Shown in pieces: positions 34,925 to 46,499 of a stretch of 64,000 nucleotides of DNA; position 1 is the stretch's first letter, and every line of letters starts with the position of its first letter. The DNA lies in assembly GCA_951799445.1 (NCBI GenBank), contig OX637288.1:6140501-6204500 (forward strand). The letters are read 5' to 3'. The position numbers were made by a program, and so were the translations under genes. This stretch comes from Pseudisothecium myosuroides. Taxonomy: Eukaryota > Streptophyta > Bryopsida > Hypnales > Lembophyllaceae. The notes beneath the pieces were generated by a model. The model was not told where the DNA came from. It made no database searches and worked only from the letters and a program-made list of their open reading frames with translations.

Positions 34925-36694
34925 ATGCCTCAGCTCTGTAAGAGTAGAGCAGGGCCGTCCAGTTCCTCCGCAGCAGAAGTAAAACTCCGGAAGGTGTGTC
35001 CGGTTATTCCAACGGACGAGAAGGAAAAGGACAACCTGATAGAGGATCTGGCCAAGATGGGCTGCGGAGGACTGATCGACAAACCCTGGGGGTTTAGGGA
35101 GGAGCAGATGATTCGAGAGTTGCTCGGAAAGCTCTCCAACCAGTTTGACAAAACTCTCCGCGGAAGTCCGGGCAGCTGGACGGAGGAGATGTGGAAGGCC
35201 GTGTATGAATTCCGGTCTGGAGGTCGAGGGATGGCCTCCTCGAAGGAGGGTTACACGCGGGGGAAGTTCCGGTGCAACGTGGACTCCAAGGATGGACATG
35301 CGGTCGCGGATTGTCTGGACGACCGGCATCGGAACCTCCTACAGTTCCTGGTTCCGATCATCCACCCGGAGAAGCCGACGAGGGTGACCATCGCCATCGG
35401 GAACCTCATTTTCGGAGCCCTAAGCGGGGAACGGAAAGTGGACTGGGCCAGGATTCTGTTCGACCTGGTCAACCGGCTAATTCCGAAGATCGGAGGAAGT
35501 AGACCGACTCCGTTGAGTCCCTACCTCGTCCATCTGTACAAGCACCATCAACTCCTCACGGATACGGAGGAGAAGGAGTGGAAGATGCAGGAGTCACTCC
35601 TGAAATATGGGGAATCGGAATCGGAAGAAGAAGAACAGGAAGAAGTATCCGGTTCCGAGGAGGAAGAAGAGGAAGAAGAGGAGCTACACCGGCCGCAGCA
35701 CAAGCGGCAGAAGACGACGCCTCCTCACCGGAGAGGAACCCCAACCCCTCCGGCTGAGACCTCCAACCCAGGGAAGAAACCGGTTTCTGAAGAACCGGGT
35801 CCTTCCGGATCGGATCCGACGGATCCGTTCAACCAGCTGGTCAACATCCTGAGTGATGTGCGAGCAGACTGGACGGTGAAGAAGCTGATTCTCACTCAGA
35901 TCAGCGAGCTGGTGGGAGCACCAGCAGACAGCAACCTGGCAGGAGTGGTTGCGGATTTTATCTCCAGCCCGGATGAGATCCGGAAGCAAGAAGCGGAGAT
36001 CCGACGACTCCAGGAGGAGAACGAGTCGTTGAAGACGGAAATGTTGCTCCTCAAGGAGGACATGGCTACCACCCGGGAGATGGCAGAGGCTACCCGGAAA
36101 GTAGCGGAGGACGTGAAGGCCACATTCGGAGCAACCGGAGAGGCCATCACCAAGTCAAAGTTGTTTGACGAGGGAGTCCTCAAGGAGAATAAGATATCCG
36201 AGACCAGGTTGGTCCGGATTTTGACAGACTACTCCGAGAAGGTGGAGTTAGTCATGATGGAAGCGCGAGGGGCTGCAAACCGGATGGAGGAGAGCAGCAG
36301 GAAGCTGAACGGAGTGACGCTGTCACGGTCATTCCACCTGTCCGACCTTTCGATGCCCGGGTCTTTTCCGAACGTGGGCATTCCAACGGAAGGAAAGGAT
36401 CGGACTCCCCAGTCCAAGAAGAGTGGGAGGAAACTCGCGCACACCATCAACCTGGATTCGTCACCGGATCTCCCAGAACGTGAAACAGGGGAGCGGAACC
36501 GGAACCTGACGGACGTTTTCGAGCAGCTTGGAACGGAACCGCCCAGAAGTCCCACACTGAACCCGGGGAAGGATCAAAGTATGGATCTGACCCCAGATCA
36601 GGGTGAGGATCAAGAACAGAGCGTGCACCAAGGCGAAGACGAAGTCATGGACGAAGAAACGGATCAAGGAGTAGATCCGGTTATGGTAGGATAG
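34925..36694 (+). CDS. 589-aa acidic coiled-coil protein, probable gag-like/plant mobile-element protein
   Basis: A single uninterrupted frame from ATG 34,925 to TAG; the frame is open upstream to 34,865, but ATG is the first plausible start. An N-terminal globular half (WGFREEQMIRELLGKL, WTEEMWKAVYEF, HRNLLQFLVPIIHP, then GALSGERKVDWARILFDLV and GGSRPTPLSPYLVHLY) is followed by a Glu-rich run (about residues 225-255) and a basic patch (HKRQKTTPPHRRG). A heptad coiled coil follows near residues 347-400 (RRLQEENESLKTEMLLLKED), then an acidic DQGED-repeat tail. The globular part recalls the 'putative plant transposon protein' domain of retroelement gag-like proteins, but this is a by-eye comparison. 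No RT, protease or integrase is nearby. GC- and CpG-rich with no decay, unlike the neighbours, so it is young or under selection. Confidence 0.7.
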   Translation: MPQLCKSRAGPSSSSAAEVKLRKVCPVIPTDEKEKDNLIEDLAKMGCGGLIDKPWGFREEQMIRELLGKLSNQFDKTLRGSPGSWTEEMWKAVYEFRSGGRGMASSKEGYTRGKFRCNVDSKDGHAVADCLDDRHRNLLQFLVPIIHPEKPTRVTIAIGNLIFGALSGERKVDWARILFDLVNRLIPKIGGSRPTPLSPYLVHLYKHHQLLTDTEEKEWKMQESLLKYGESESEEEEQEEVSGSEEEEEEEEELHRPQHKRQKTTPPHRRGTPTPPAETSNPGKKPVSEEPGPSGSDPTDPFNQLVNILSDVRADWTVKKLILTQISELVGAPADSNLAGVVADFISSPDEIRKQEAEIRRLQEENESLKTEMLLLKEDMATTREMAEATRKVAEDVKATFGATGEAITKSKLFDEGVLKENKISETRLVRILTDYSEKVELVMMEARGAANRMEESSRKLNGVTLSRSFHLSDLSMPGSFPNVGIPTEGKDRTPQSKKSGRKLAHTINLDSSPDLPERETGERNRNLTDVFEQLGTEPPRSPTLNPGKDQSMDLTPDQGEDQEQSVHQGEDEVMDEETDQGVDPVMVG

Positions 36695-37890
36695 TTAGGA
36701 TTTTAGTTGTAAATATTTGTTAGTTAGGACCGGACCGGATTTGATCCGGATGGGCCTGGTCTGGATCGGATGTTTTCCGGTCTGGTTGGCTCGGCGGGGA
36801 CCGAAAGTTCCGCGCGGACTTTCCGGGCCGCTTTGTGTTGACTTTTGAGTTTTAAAATGTATATAGTCAGTCTCTGCGAAGGAGACTGGGAGTCTTTTCC
36901 CTTGAGTTTTCATGCGTTTTCTATTGATTCCTTGTTGTACGTCTCTCCCGCGCGTGGCAGGGCTGTTTTGGTGAGGAGTTAGGAAAATGTATGCAGATTC
37001 TAGAGAGATTTCTCCCCTTGGTGTGTTTGTTTTGCTCTTATGTGTATGTGAGTGGGTATTCTAAGTGTTAGGAGCGGATTTCAGTTCCTCAGCGCCTCTA
37101 CAGTTCACGATTCCGGGCGAGAAAACCGTTGTTAGGCTAGGCAGATAGGGAAGGAGTCCTTAAATGTGCTAGAACTCCTGGATAGGAAATCCGGTTGAGT
37201 GTCCGATCTCCCGTGAGGTCTCGCTGCCCTAGTTGGTAAACGGAAGGACTTTAGTTGATGTTGGAACGGACGAGTTCGCTTGTAACCACCTAACTCCGCA
37301 CGGAGGGAACTTGGCATCAAGGTCGTTGTAGTATGAGAGGATCGTACGGGGGGTCTTTGTGTGACCTGCCAACCGGATCGCTGTCCGGGTGGTTGTGAGA
37401 GATCAAACCGGATCCGCACTAGTATAGGAGGTAGTGGATTAGAGAAGTGGGTCTTCAGCCACTATAAGTCACGGAAGGAGTGGCGGGCCTGCCACTCTCA
37501 AAAGCAAGCGGCGAACCCTCTGATGGTGAAACAGAGGCAAAACTAAACCGAAGTGGAGTAAGAGTACGTGTGAGAGGGCCGGATCGGATCGGTCCAGAGG
37601 AGTTCCAGGATCAGAAGTGTTAGGATCCTGGGTTGTGGAAGTTTTACAGGACCGAATAGCTTGACAGACCAGAAGAAATAGAGAGAGGTCTGGTCGTTGT
37701 TTTCGGTGTGTTGTTGTTTCCGGTTTTAGATCTAGGACCAGAATGTAGAAATTGGATACTGGCTGAGCTTAAGTTGGGAATAGTGCTAGACACTTCACAG
37801 AATCTCGTGGGTTCGATCTTTAGAGTCATTTTGTTATGCTTTAAAGTGGTTTTTGGGAGTATAACAGGGAATTCGCTTACTCTGTGCTGC
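36695..37890 (+). other. GC-rich 3' region of the 589-codon element
   Basis: Composition stays GC-rich with many CCGGAT/GGATCGG hexamers, then fades into AT-rich DNA near 37,700-37,890. A TATA-like ATGTATATAG lies at about 36,857. No long terminal direct repeat with the 34,440-34,860 region is evident by eye, and no second ORF is convincing. It may be an element's untranslated 3' part or a diverged LTR. Confidence 0.4.
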
Positions 37891-39974
37891 GACAATAGAG
37901 AAATACATTAGCTTCATGTAGACATAATTTTTATTTCAATTGGTGCATGGGAGCAAAGTTTATGCAATAATAAGCTCAAAATAGAGTTCATCAAGAAGAA
38001 CAAAAAAATTTACAAAATTTCAAAATAATTTTTTTTAAATTTTGGTTCTCAAAAAAAATATTTTAGTGCATATGGATTATGGAAAGATTTAATTCATTCT
38101 ACTTGGACTAGTGATGACAAAGTGATGAAGAGATTCATGTTTTGGAAGAAATTAGAGCATTTTCTTCCAAAAAATACTTACAAGATTCATTTTTTAATTC
38201 AATTTTCAAAAGAATTCAAAAAATGTTCCACATGGTTTAGTTTTTTTGCTTGAACAATCTCATCATTGGGATCAGTATCTTTTAATTCCATTAGAGAATC
38301 ATTAACCATTTAATTTTTATTTCTATCTAGTATTTACTTCTACTTAAACAATCTTTAAAAGGATGAAAATTAAAGTTGTTGTTCCTCAAAAAAAAATTAT
38401 AATAATTATACCTATGTACAATGACCAAACAATCTACAATGGGCTTCCTGCTTCAATTTGAATAAAAACTTTTCAAAAACTTTGTTTTTACTTTCACTAC
38501 ACTAAACATTGTTAGTATTCAGTGTCACCTAAACTAATTGATTTAAAAATTCTATAAATTTTTCCTTTTGACAAATACTTTTGCCAGCTATATTTATAGG
38601 AATCTTCTTCTTTGAATAGTATTGATATCTACGTTCTTGGTAAAAATATTCATCTTCTGTAAAAAATTATAGCCTTGAATAAATAGCTAGGTATGGATGA
38701 CAGTAAATACTTTTTTAGTATAGCGTGGTTCCAACATGAAAATTAAAATAATGGTTCACATATATTGCAAAATCTATTCGTAGTAAGCTTACGGTAAGTT
38801 AATGGCACCCTAATCATTTGAGGTGCTCCAGATGTGTGTGTTGTCCATTTTTTTTTCTCATTGTGGAATGCAACTATAAGCTAGATACCATGTATGCGCC
38901 ACTTACCCAAAACCATCATACTTTAGTGTACATCTTCAAAATCAATACGTACCTCTGTAGAAGAAACAATTTTATAACCTCTATCAAAAAAAGCTTTGAC
39001 CCATCATGACTTTTGCATACAATATTCAAATGTTTGCATTCTTTGGTGTGTTGGAAGCTCCTTTCACTTGCCAAGAAGAAATTATGAAAATTTGACTTGT
39101 CTAATAATAATAGTAACTAGGCAAAGTAGCAAGAATTGGTGATTTGGCGGGTACCTTTAAATGCTTGACAAACCAAATTCTCTTGTCAACAAATCTATCA
39201 AGTTAAATAAAACCTAACCAAGTTACTATTTTCAATAGTTTTTATTTTTGAATGTTTTTTGGAAGTCTAGTCTTAGCATCAAAAATCTAATTATGAAAAT
39301 CAGTGATTGTGAATTTTCTATTCAAGATTTTTTGCAAGGCTATCCATTGCAAATCTTAATTTTTTATTGTTGAGGCCTTTCAATTACACTAAATCTTAAA
39401 GAAAAATTCACATGAAAAATTCATTTAAAAAAATTAAAGAATAGAATTTGAGAAGCCATAAATTGATTAGGATTATGCATGTTCTGCCTTTTAATCCTCA
39501 TATTTTTTTGGTGGCCTATTTTTTAGATTTGACATGCAAAAAGAAGATGGAAAGACTTCAGATTGATTTCATAGTTCTAACTTCCTCATAATCAAACATT
39601 ATAATCTTTCAATTTATAACACTATAAAAAACAAGTATATAAAAAACACTATGTAACACTATAACAATCATTTTGCAATCATTGGTGTATTACAATCATT
39701 GAAGATAAGTCATTATATGTTTATAGTTGTTTAACAAACAACAAATGACTACTACAGTCATTGTGGACAAGTCATTTATACCCTTGTTTTTGGGTAGTGT
39801 AAATAATATTGTTAAACTTTTCTTTTCCCATTTGATACTTAACATGTTCGGTTTGAATTTGTATGGTTAAAATTCATTAAAAATTTGATAAAACTTACCA
39901 AAATGTTGGCTTTTAGTTCAATTTAGGACAAGTTTCAAGAAGCTCAAAAAAGGCCTTAGGCATTTAGGGGTTAA
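37891..39974 (+). mobile_element. TTAACCCC-family TIR element, right part with internal insertion
   Basis: 37,895-38,340 matches 20,080-20,500 of the complete copy (ATTAGCTT, CAATTGGTGCATGGG, AACAATCTCATCATTGGGAT). The right TIR CATTTAGGGGTTAA ends at 39,974. The material between about 38,450 and 39,840 is extra AT-rich DNA with no gene. Confidence 0.55.
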
Positions 39975-39984
39975 TATGCAATGA

Positions 39985-40235
39985 AACTTGAGGAGTTTGT
40001 CCCAATCCCTCTTTGAATTTTGTCCCAAACTTTTGATTGGAGGCTCGGATTCTCAAAAGGATTTTTGAAGATGAAAGTTAGTTTGATTTATCAACTATTC
40101 TTAGTTCAAACTTTCTTGAAAAAAGTTATTCTACTATGCCTACATGAGGTTTAAAATCCTACATTGCACACAATTCCTACGTTTTGACAATGAGTGGTCA
40201 AGCTCTCATCTTCTAATTGTCCCATACCCTTTGAA
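39985..40235. repeat. Inverted repeat arm (partner 33,645-33,900)
   Basis: Reverse complement of the left arm; see that entry. The AT-rich DNA from here to 40,600 holds no gene. Confidence 0.8.
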
Positions 40236-40914
40236 GATTCATGGTGGACAATGAATTTCAAAATAAAAACAATCTCTCCACCCATTGTTTAGAGCACACA
40301 TGTGTTGGCATTGAATTATAGTGAAGTCTTTTCCAATATTTAGATTTTCCTTACAATTCCTTGTCCTTGGATTTGGGAAGGTGACTTGTTAATTTTCAAA
40401 ATCTTTTAAGGTTTGGAATTTTGATTATTTTTGGCCATCGGATCAAAATCAGTAATCGGATTGATGTGTGGGGTACATCAAGTCCCTCACAACTGCTAAA
40501 TAAATTACCAATCATGTGGGAACTGCAATTCATTAAGAAACAATCACTACAGTTCCGAACCTGAAGTGCCGCAAAAAAAATTATTTTCTTTTAATGCTGA
40601 AGTTTTATTTATTTATTTATTTACTTATTTTTTTCTTGAAACACATGGACAATTTCCATTGCAAAGGGGAAACACTACATCGAACCAAAGGAACAAGTCC
40701 TCGGCGGAATTTTTACATTTTCAACAACAAATTTCTAACTTTTAAGAACCAAAGCAAAGAACCGAGAGCTAGCACTAAGTACCAAGCCTCAAAGGCGGCC
40801 ACCTGTCAAATCAAAGCATCCAAGGAAGCCAAGAGCCAACAGCACCCACAGGAGCAAATACAGGTCCCAACTCTTAAGCTTTTAGGCAAAGGAGCCCATC
40901 TTGGGGTGAGCAAA

Positions 40915-42960
40915 GTTTCAGCTCACTTGAAGATGGGATCTTTCACCAAAGAAACTAGTGTGGAGCCAGATATTGTCAAAGCGCTTGAGGAAAATACCCT
41001 CCTTATCAGGATAAAGGGCACACAATTTGGTAGTTTTAAACCAAGCTGCTCTTGCATGATCAGTGATAGCCTCCCAAATTGCCTGTTCAAGTTTTTGGGC
41101 CGGCCACAGAGTATTGTTGAAACATATTGCATTCCGGTCAAGCCACGCCAGCCATATAACTGATCCCCTAAATAAGGACCACATTGTGGTACCTTTCCGG
41201 AGACGACGGGGCAACTTGGATCCCAAAAGACATTGCTGCCAGGTAAGTGCAGGCCAGGTGCTTGCAGTAGGAGGAACCTTGAAGGCAAGGTAAAGAATTG
41301 AGAGAACAAAATCCCATGCATGTCGAGTTGTAGAGCAATGATGGAAATGATGAAGGATAGTCTCTTCCAGTCCATCAGGGCAACTCTGGCATGTGGTAGA
41401 GATATTGGGGTTGGCGATCTTGCGCCATGAGTGAACTGCAACTACACAATGGTAAACCGACCAGAGAAATCCTGCATCCTTCTGCGGTCTAGCCTTATGT
41501 CATACCTCAGCCCACTTTGGCCTATACCCCACCACCATGTCACCATGCCACTTCTCGTGAATTGGTTTAGAGAGCTTAGATCTATTGGTCAGCAGAGACC
41601 GACCAATTTTCGTAGTCAAAGAAAAGTTCAGAGATGATACCAACATACAAAGGAGGGCCAGATTTTGGAACGGCAACCCTGACTTGTTTGTACCACCCTA
41701 AGAGGAGTTGACTCTCTTGTTGCTCAAGTACCGGTCTGGCTGACAAGATAGATGAAGCACGGCCAATTGAAAAACACTGATGGCCAACTGGGAGTCCAAT
41801 TAACTGTTGGCCTATAGCCAGTCTGGGTTTGAAACTTGGAGTAGTGCAGAAAACAAGTGATGGGACCAGATCCCCCTCATTCTCGAATGCTCCAATGTAA
41901 TCCTGAGACCAAGTCATGGACTGGCCGTTTGAGAGAAGATGCAACCATGCTTAGGGGATCGAGTCCACCATTTGCGTGTATGCTGCTAACTCGGAGTCAA
42001 GTAGCCCAAATTGTATTCTCATCGTATCCCATGCTAAGAACGAGAGAGAACCATTATCCCAAATGTGTTGTATTTGGGCCATTCCCCTGGTCATAAGCTT
42101 GGCAGCTCTATTGGCGGAGAACCCATGGTATCCGCCAAAAAAGCGTGTCGTCCACCAGAGTGGAGAAGTGAGAACTTCGTCATAGTTTTGAGGAGGTAAG
42201 GCCGTAATATGATGATTAATTAATCTCCAAGCTCGTATAATCCTATCCCATGCCCGTAATCCTTTACAAGCACGAAATTTTGGTAACAAAATCCATTGGG
42301 GCATAGCAGGCCAAGAGCCAAGGGATTGCGGACAATATTGGAGGAGGCGGTGTCTGAGAAGAAACTGAAGATTAGACAAGCCAGGGAGCATGGCCTTGAG
42401 AACCCACTTGGCCATCAAAGCGTGTAGGGCTTCCTCCGGATCTACTAAATTCAATCCCCCCACATGTTTCGGCGCACAACAATTTGTCCAACTCACTCTA
42501 GCACGACTACAATTTGTGGAGCCTGACCAAAGAAAATCCCTTACTAAGGCCTGAATTTTTTGAATAATAGCCAGTGATCCCCCTCAAATGGCGATTAAGT
42601 ACCAGAGAGTACTGAGCAATATGGAGTTGACAATAACTGCACGCCCTGCTAAAGAGAGATGGATGCTCGTCCAGTATCCTAGCTTCTTCTTAATCTTGGA
42701 AGCTAAGAACTCGTCAACATCAGGTGTATGGAGATCAATACCAAATGGGGAACCTAGGAGTTTGGAAAGTTGGTTTTCCACGGCCCAAGGACACTCCACC
42801 AATGCGAGCCACGGGGGAGGTGGCTCTGGTGAGAGCCAGTAAGTCAAACTCTTTGGCCAGTTGATCTTGAGTCCTAATGCTAGTCCATATCTTTCTAATA
42901 GATAAGATAGCCTACGGAAATATCTTTCCTCGCCTTTAATTGTGAAGTTGACATCATCCG
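40915..42960 (-). pseudogene. LINE ORF2 C-terminal part: RT palm end, thumb and zf-RVT, frameshifted
   Basis: The catalytic YADD box follows directly after two in-frame stops at about 42,964-42,976. Downstream text includes LSLAGRAVIVNSILLSTLWY and WLHTSFFGERSHLQVS. A zinc-binding CQSC...HHFHHC motif (zf-RVT) lies near 41,330-41,400. At least one more frameshift is near 41,945. Confidence 0.82.
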
Positions 42961-42976
42961 CATACTAGCTGATTAG

Positions 42977-43783
42977 CTATTCTGCAACTGCTAAGGGAAG
43001 AGAGATGCCAGCAAGTTCCCCCTCACTGAGCAGATGCTTAGCTGCAACGTTGAGAGCTTTGCCAACAAACAGAAATAAGTAGGGAGCCAAAGGGCAACCT
43101 TGTCTCACCCCGCGAAGCACTGGAAAGGATTTGGTGTTGGCCCCATTAATGCATACTGATGTCTCCGCATCCACAAAGAGCATCTTGATGAGACTAACAA
43201 AGACAAGTGGAACCCCCATGGATTCCATGATGCTGAAGAGGAAAGGAAGGTGCACTGTGTCATAAGCTTTCTGGAAGTCTAACTTCAGCAAAATCGCTTT
43301 TTGGTCTGATTCCTTAGCCCATGAGATGGTCTCATGAAGTAAAAGGATGTTGTCTAATATATACCTTGTAGGGAGGAATGCTGACTGATCAGGGCTAATT
43401 ATTTCCGCAAGGATAGGTTGTAGCCTTCTTTGAAGGGCTTTAGCTAGGATTGTGTATGCAACATTGAGTAAACTGATTGGCCTCCAGTTACCTATGTCCT
43501 CCCTAGTGCCTCCTTTGTATAGTAATGCAATCATACCCCTATTCATGCCATTGGGGAGAGCTCCCTGAAGAATGGCCTGATGAATCATAGATGTGAAATC
43601 TCCCCCGATTAGATACCAATACTTTTGGTAGAACTCTGTAATAAATCCATCTGGACCAGGGCTCTTGTTAGAGGCCATAGCGTCCAGTGCTAACTTGAGC
43701 TCTGGTTCAGATAATGGACTAGAGAGCAAGTCCTTAGATTCATGTGGGATGTCATCTGAAGGTAGGCCTAGAAATTCATCCAT
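42977..43783 (-). pseudogene. LINE reverse transcriptase, N-terminal blocks
   Basis: Carries NKSPGPDGF, NWRPISLLNVAYTILAKAL, PDQSAFLPTRYILDNI, LKLDFQKAYDTV and GVRQGCPLAPYLF, the conserved L1 RT motifs. It is out of frame with the endonuclease ORF, whose stop overlaps this start (ATGGATGAA versus TGA). It terminates just before YADD at two TAG codons, each one change from CAG. Confidence 0.9.
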
Positions 43784-45107
43784 AGGCTTCTATGTTCTCA
43801 GATGATGCAGGAGTAGCAGTGTATAGGCGACTGTAGAAGTCCGAGCAAACCTGTTGCATCCCTTCAGGGTCTTCAATAAGCTGGCCCTGTTCATTGTGAA
43901 AGTCAGAAATAGCAGATGAGGCAGGTTTTTCACGAACGGCTTTAAAGAATTCCGCTGAGACTAAGTCATCGCTGATTTTCCACCTTAACCGCGCCTTGAC
44001 ACGTTGACCCGCGACTTTCTTGGATTCCACTGATTGCAACTGAACCCGTGCCGAGCTGTGTTGACTTTGTAAGACTGGATCATCAGGCTGGTTTTGTAAG
44101 TCCGCTGAGGCCTCTGAAAGCTTCTGCCTTGCACCATCTTCCTCCGCTCTAAAGTCTTGAGCCTTCTTGCGACAGAACTTACGGTCTACCTTGGACACTT
44201 GTTTCATCTTGATAAAGAAGGGGGAAGAGGGTGGAGAATTATGCCATACATGTTCAATCTGAGGCTTGGCTTCGTCAAGCCAATGACTGCTCATTTTCCA
44301 CCGTAAGGGACGAATAATTGAGTTTTGAAACTCAATGGTGGCAGAAATTGGAAAATGATCTGACCATGCGTTGTCACTACGTACCATATACTCAGTGAGT
44401 TTATGGTTCATCATGCCAGCGCCATTTTGGAATAGATAGAAGCGGTCCAAACGGGCCATGATACGGTTCCCATCATCACGAAAATTGTCCCAAAAGTAGG
44501 GTAGACTACTTGGTGACCGCAGGTTGTCTTCCACATGAAGATGTCTCTTGAGGTTAGAGAATAGCGCATGTTCTGTTATAGGTATCATCCGATCACAAGG
44601 GTTGGTTTTGTCTTGTCGTATCTTGACCATATTAAAGTCACCTCCCAAGATCCACCTACAGCCAGTAGGTAGTTCACGTATCAAAGCCTCCCAAAGTTGG
44701 CATCGTGAAGGAGAGTCGTTAGGCGCATAGATGTTGACAATCTCCACTTCTCCACCTGGAATGCCTTGCAATATGATCCATTGTGCCCTGTTGACTACGA
44801 TAGTACCTGATTGAGTAACCATGTGTGCCAATTTGGGAGAGACTAAGGTTATAATACCTCCTCTCCTTGCTCCTGGCCCTGTTGGAGTATTGTTATAGCC
44901 AATACTAGCCTCTGCCGTCCAAGAAGAGGCTTGGGGCCAAATTAGTTTACCAAGATTACTAAAGTTCTGATTGCGTAGTTTATGTTCTTGTAGTAAAACA
45001 ATGTCTAACTGTGGAAGAGACTGAAGGTAGTTACGTAGCATATGGATTGAGGACTTTTCATTGAGTCCTCGAACATTGAAAGATAAAAGTCGTAAATTCA
45101 TAATCAT
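43776..45107 (-). pseudogene. LINE endonuclease domain (APE-type), open 443 codons
   Basis: SFNVRGLNEKSSIHMLRNYL, LLQEHKLR, GARRGGIITLV, VNIYAPNDSP, GGDFNMVKIRQDKTNPCDR and SDHFPISATIEF are the classic endonuclease/exonuclease/phosphatase-fold motifs that nick target DNA. The frame is open but ends one base out of register with the RT, so no complete ORF2 protein can be made without frameshifting. Confidence 0.9.
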
Positions 45108-45145
45108 AAATCTTTGGAGAGTTGAGAATCGTTACGCGAATTCTT

Positions 45146-46148
45146 CTACGCAAATCGAGGTGTGCCATCCCTGTACCCCCACTTATCTAGTGCAGTGGGA
45201 GCCAAGGTAACAGAAGGAGTATTTGGAGAAGTTGAGTGCGCCCGGGCAGCTGCTCTGGCGCTACGAACCAATTGAGTAAGCTCTGCGGTTGGTGGAGGTG
45301 TTGACAAGTACGGATTATGGGGCTGATCCATCGACGAAAGCGCTCCTTGGTTGGAGCGGGTCCTATCGGCCGTCATTGCCTAGATTGCTTGATATGCTCG
45401 CTCATTATCCCGGACCTCCGCTCTGCTCAGTTGGGAAACCGATCGACGAGTTGACTGGTCCTGATCGTGCACAAGTGTGGGACTGCCTGAGGGTGGCGGG
45501 CCAAATGAAATAGCCCTTGGTATCAAATGAGACGCCTGCACAAATATTGGGCTTTTATCCCCGAGACGAACTGGAGAGAATTGCTTACTTTGGGCGTCTT
45601 CAAAGGCCTCCTCCTCATGTTGTGATGGGCCCGAATCGACATCCGGAGAGAATTCTTGGATTGGGTCCTCCTCCGTATCGTCTGTAAAGACAAATCTTTT
45701 GCCGTGTTGAACATCAATCCCGAGGAGCTCAAGCGTAATACTTGCGGGCTCCAAGGGTCCAAGGCATAATTGTTCAGGCTTGCGGTGTAGTTGACCAATA
45801 GTTGAAACCTGATGGGGCCCCGATGTCGACAAGGGCCCTGAATTGGCGACCGGAAATAACTGGAATTGCCCTTTGCTGATGGTCGAAGCCTGGAGACGTG
45901 ACTGGTGAGTTGTTGCGTCTGAGCTTTCCGCCTGATGTGGCCTGGATCGCTCCTGGCCAGTGATCGAAGAAGGCTGGCCTGGTTGGACCGAAGTATGGTG
46001 GGCCGGCTGGCTCGACTGATGTAGCCTGGATCGCTCCTGGCCGGTGATCGAAGAAGGCTGGCTTGGTTGAACCGAAGTATGGTGGGCCGGCTGGCTCAAC
46101 TAAATCGGTGATGCCCTTGATCCCGCAGCCTGCTGCAGACTGAGACAT
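45146..46148 (-). pseudogene. LINE ORF1, C-terminal Ser/Pro/Gln-rich remnant
   Basis: Low-complexity text such as QPAHHTSVQPSQPSSITGQE and acidic stretches occur in shifting frames upstream of the endonuclease. An 84-bp tandem duplication (45,932-46,015 and 46,016-46,100) doubles the QPAHHTSVQP segment. No DUF4283 or zinc knuckle remains here; that half of ORF1 is absent. Confidence 0.6.
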
Positions 46149-46499
46149 TCCAGATGGTCAGGAGGTGTGGGTGCTAGATTACCCACCCTTGGTAATAAAG
46201 CGAACACCGACCAGGTTCTATGCCTTTATCCACTTTTTTAATATATGGGGGTGTTGTGAGCGCGGTCCACTGTGCCTTCCAAACAATGGATCTTTTTTGC
46301 TAACGTTTCCTAAGGGTTGTGGATGGCAGTGAATAATTAGTAATGCATGTAGTAACTCACAAGTTAACCGCAATGCTCAGGGGTGATGGTGAAATTCTAA
46401 CTTCCTAACTATCTATCCTATGTCGAGGGTAGACTGGGTAGTTGGCGTCATTCCTAACGTCCTTAACTACGTGAAAAGGAGAACCCCTATGTTCCTTCC

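Larger units (their letters stand above)
40603..46160 (-). mobile_element. L1-type LINE, nearly full length, inactivated
   Basis: In minus-strand order it contains an ORF1 C-terminal part, an apurinic-type endonuclease, reverse transcriptase, a zinc-binding RVT tail, and a 3' end of TAAA repeats at about 40,603-40,636. The order is that of plant L1 elements. The 5' part of ORF1 is missing where the LINE meets the 10.8-kb inverted-repeat structure at 46,160-46,166. I could not find target-site duplications. Confidence 0.88.

Noticed and set aside
37130..37560. Possible rRNA-like fragment (phrases such as AGTATGAGAGGATCG)
   Set aside because: Only short, scattered likeness to large-subunit rRNA; no extended match, so treated as element 3' region.
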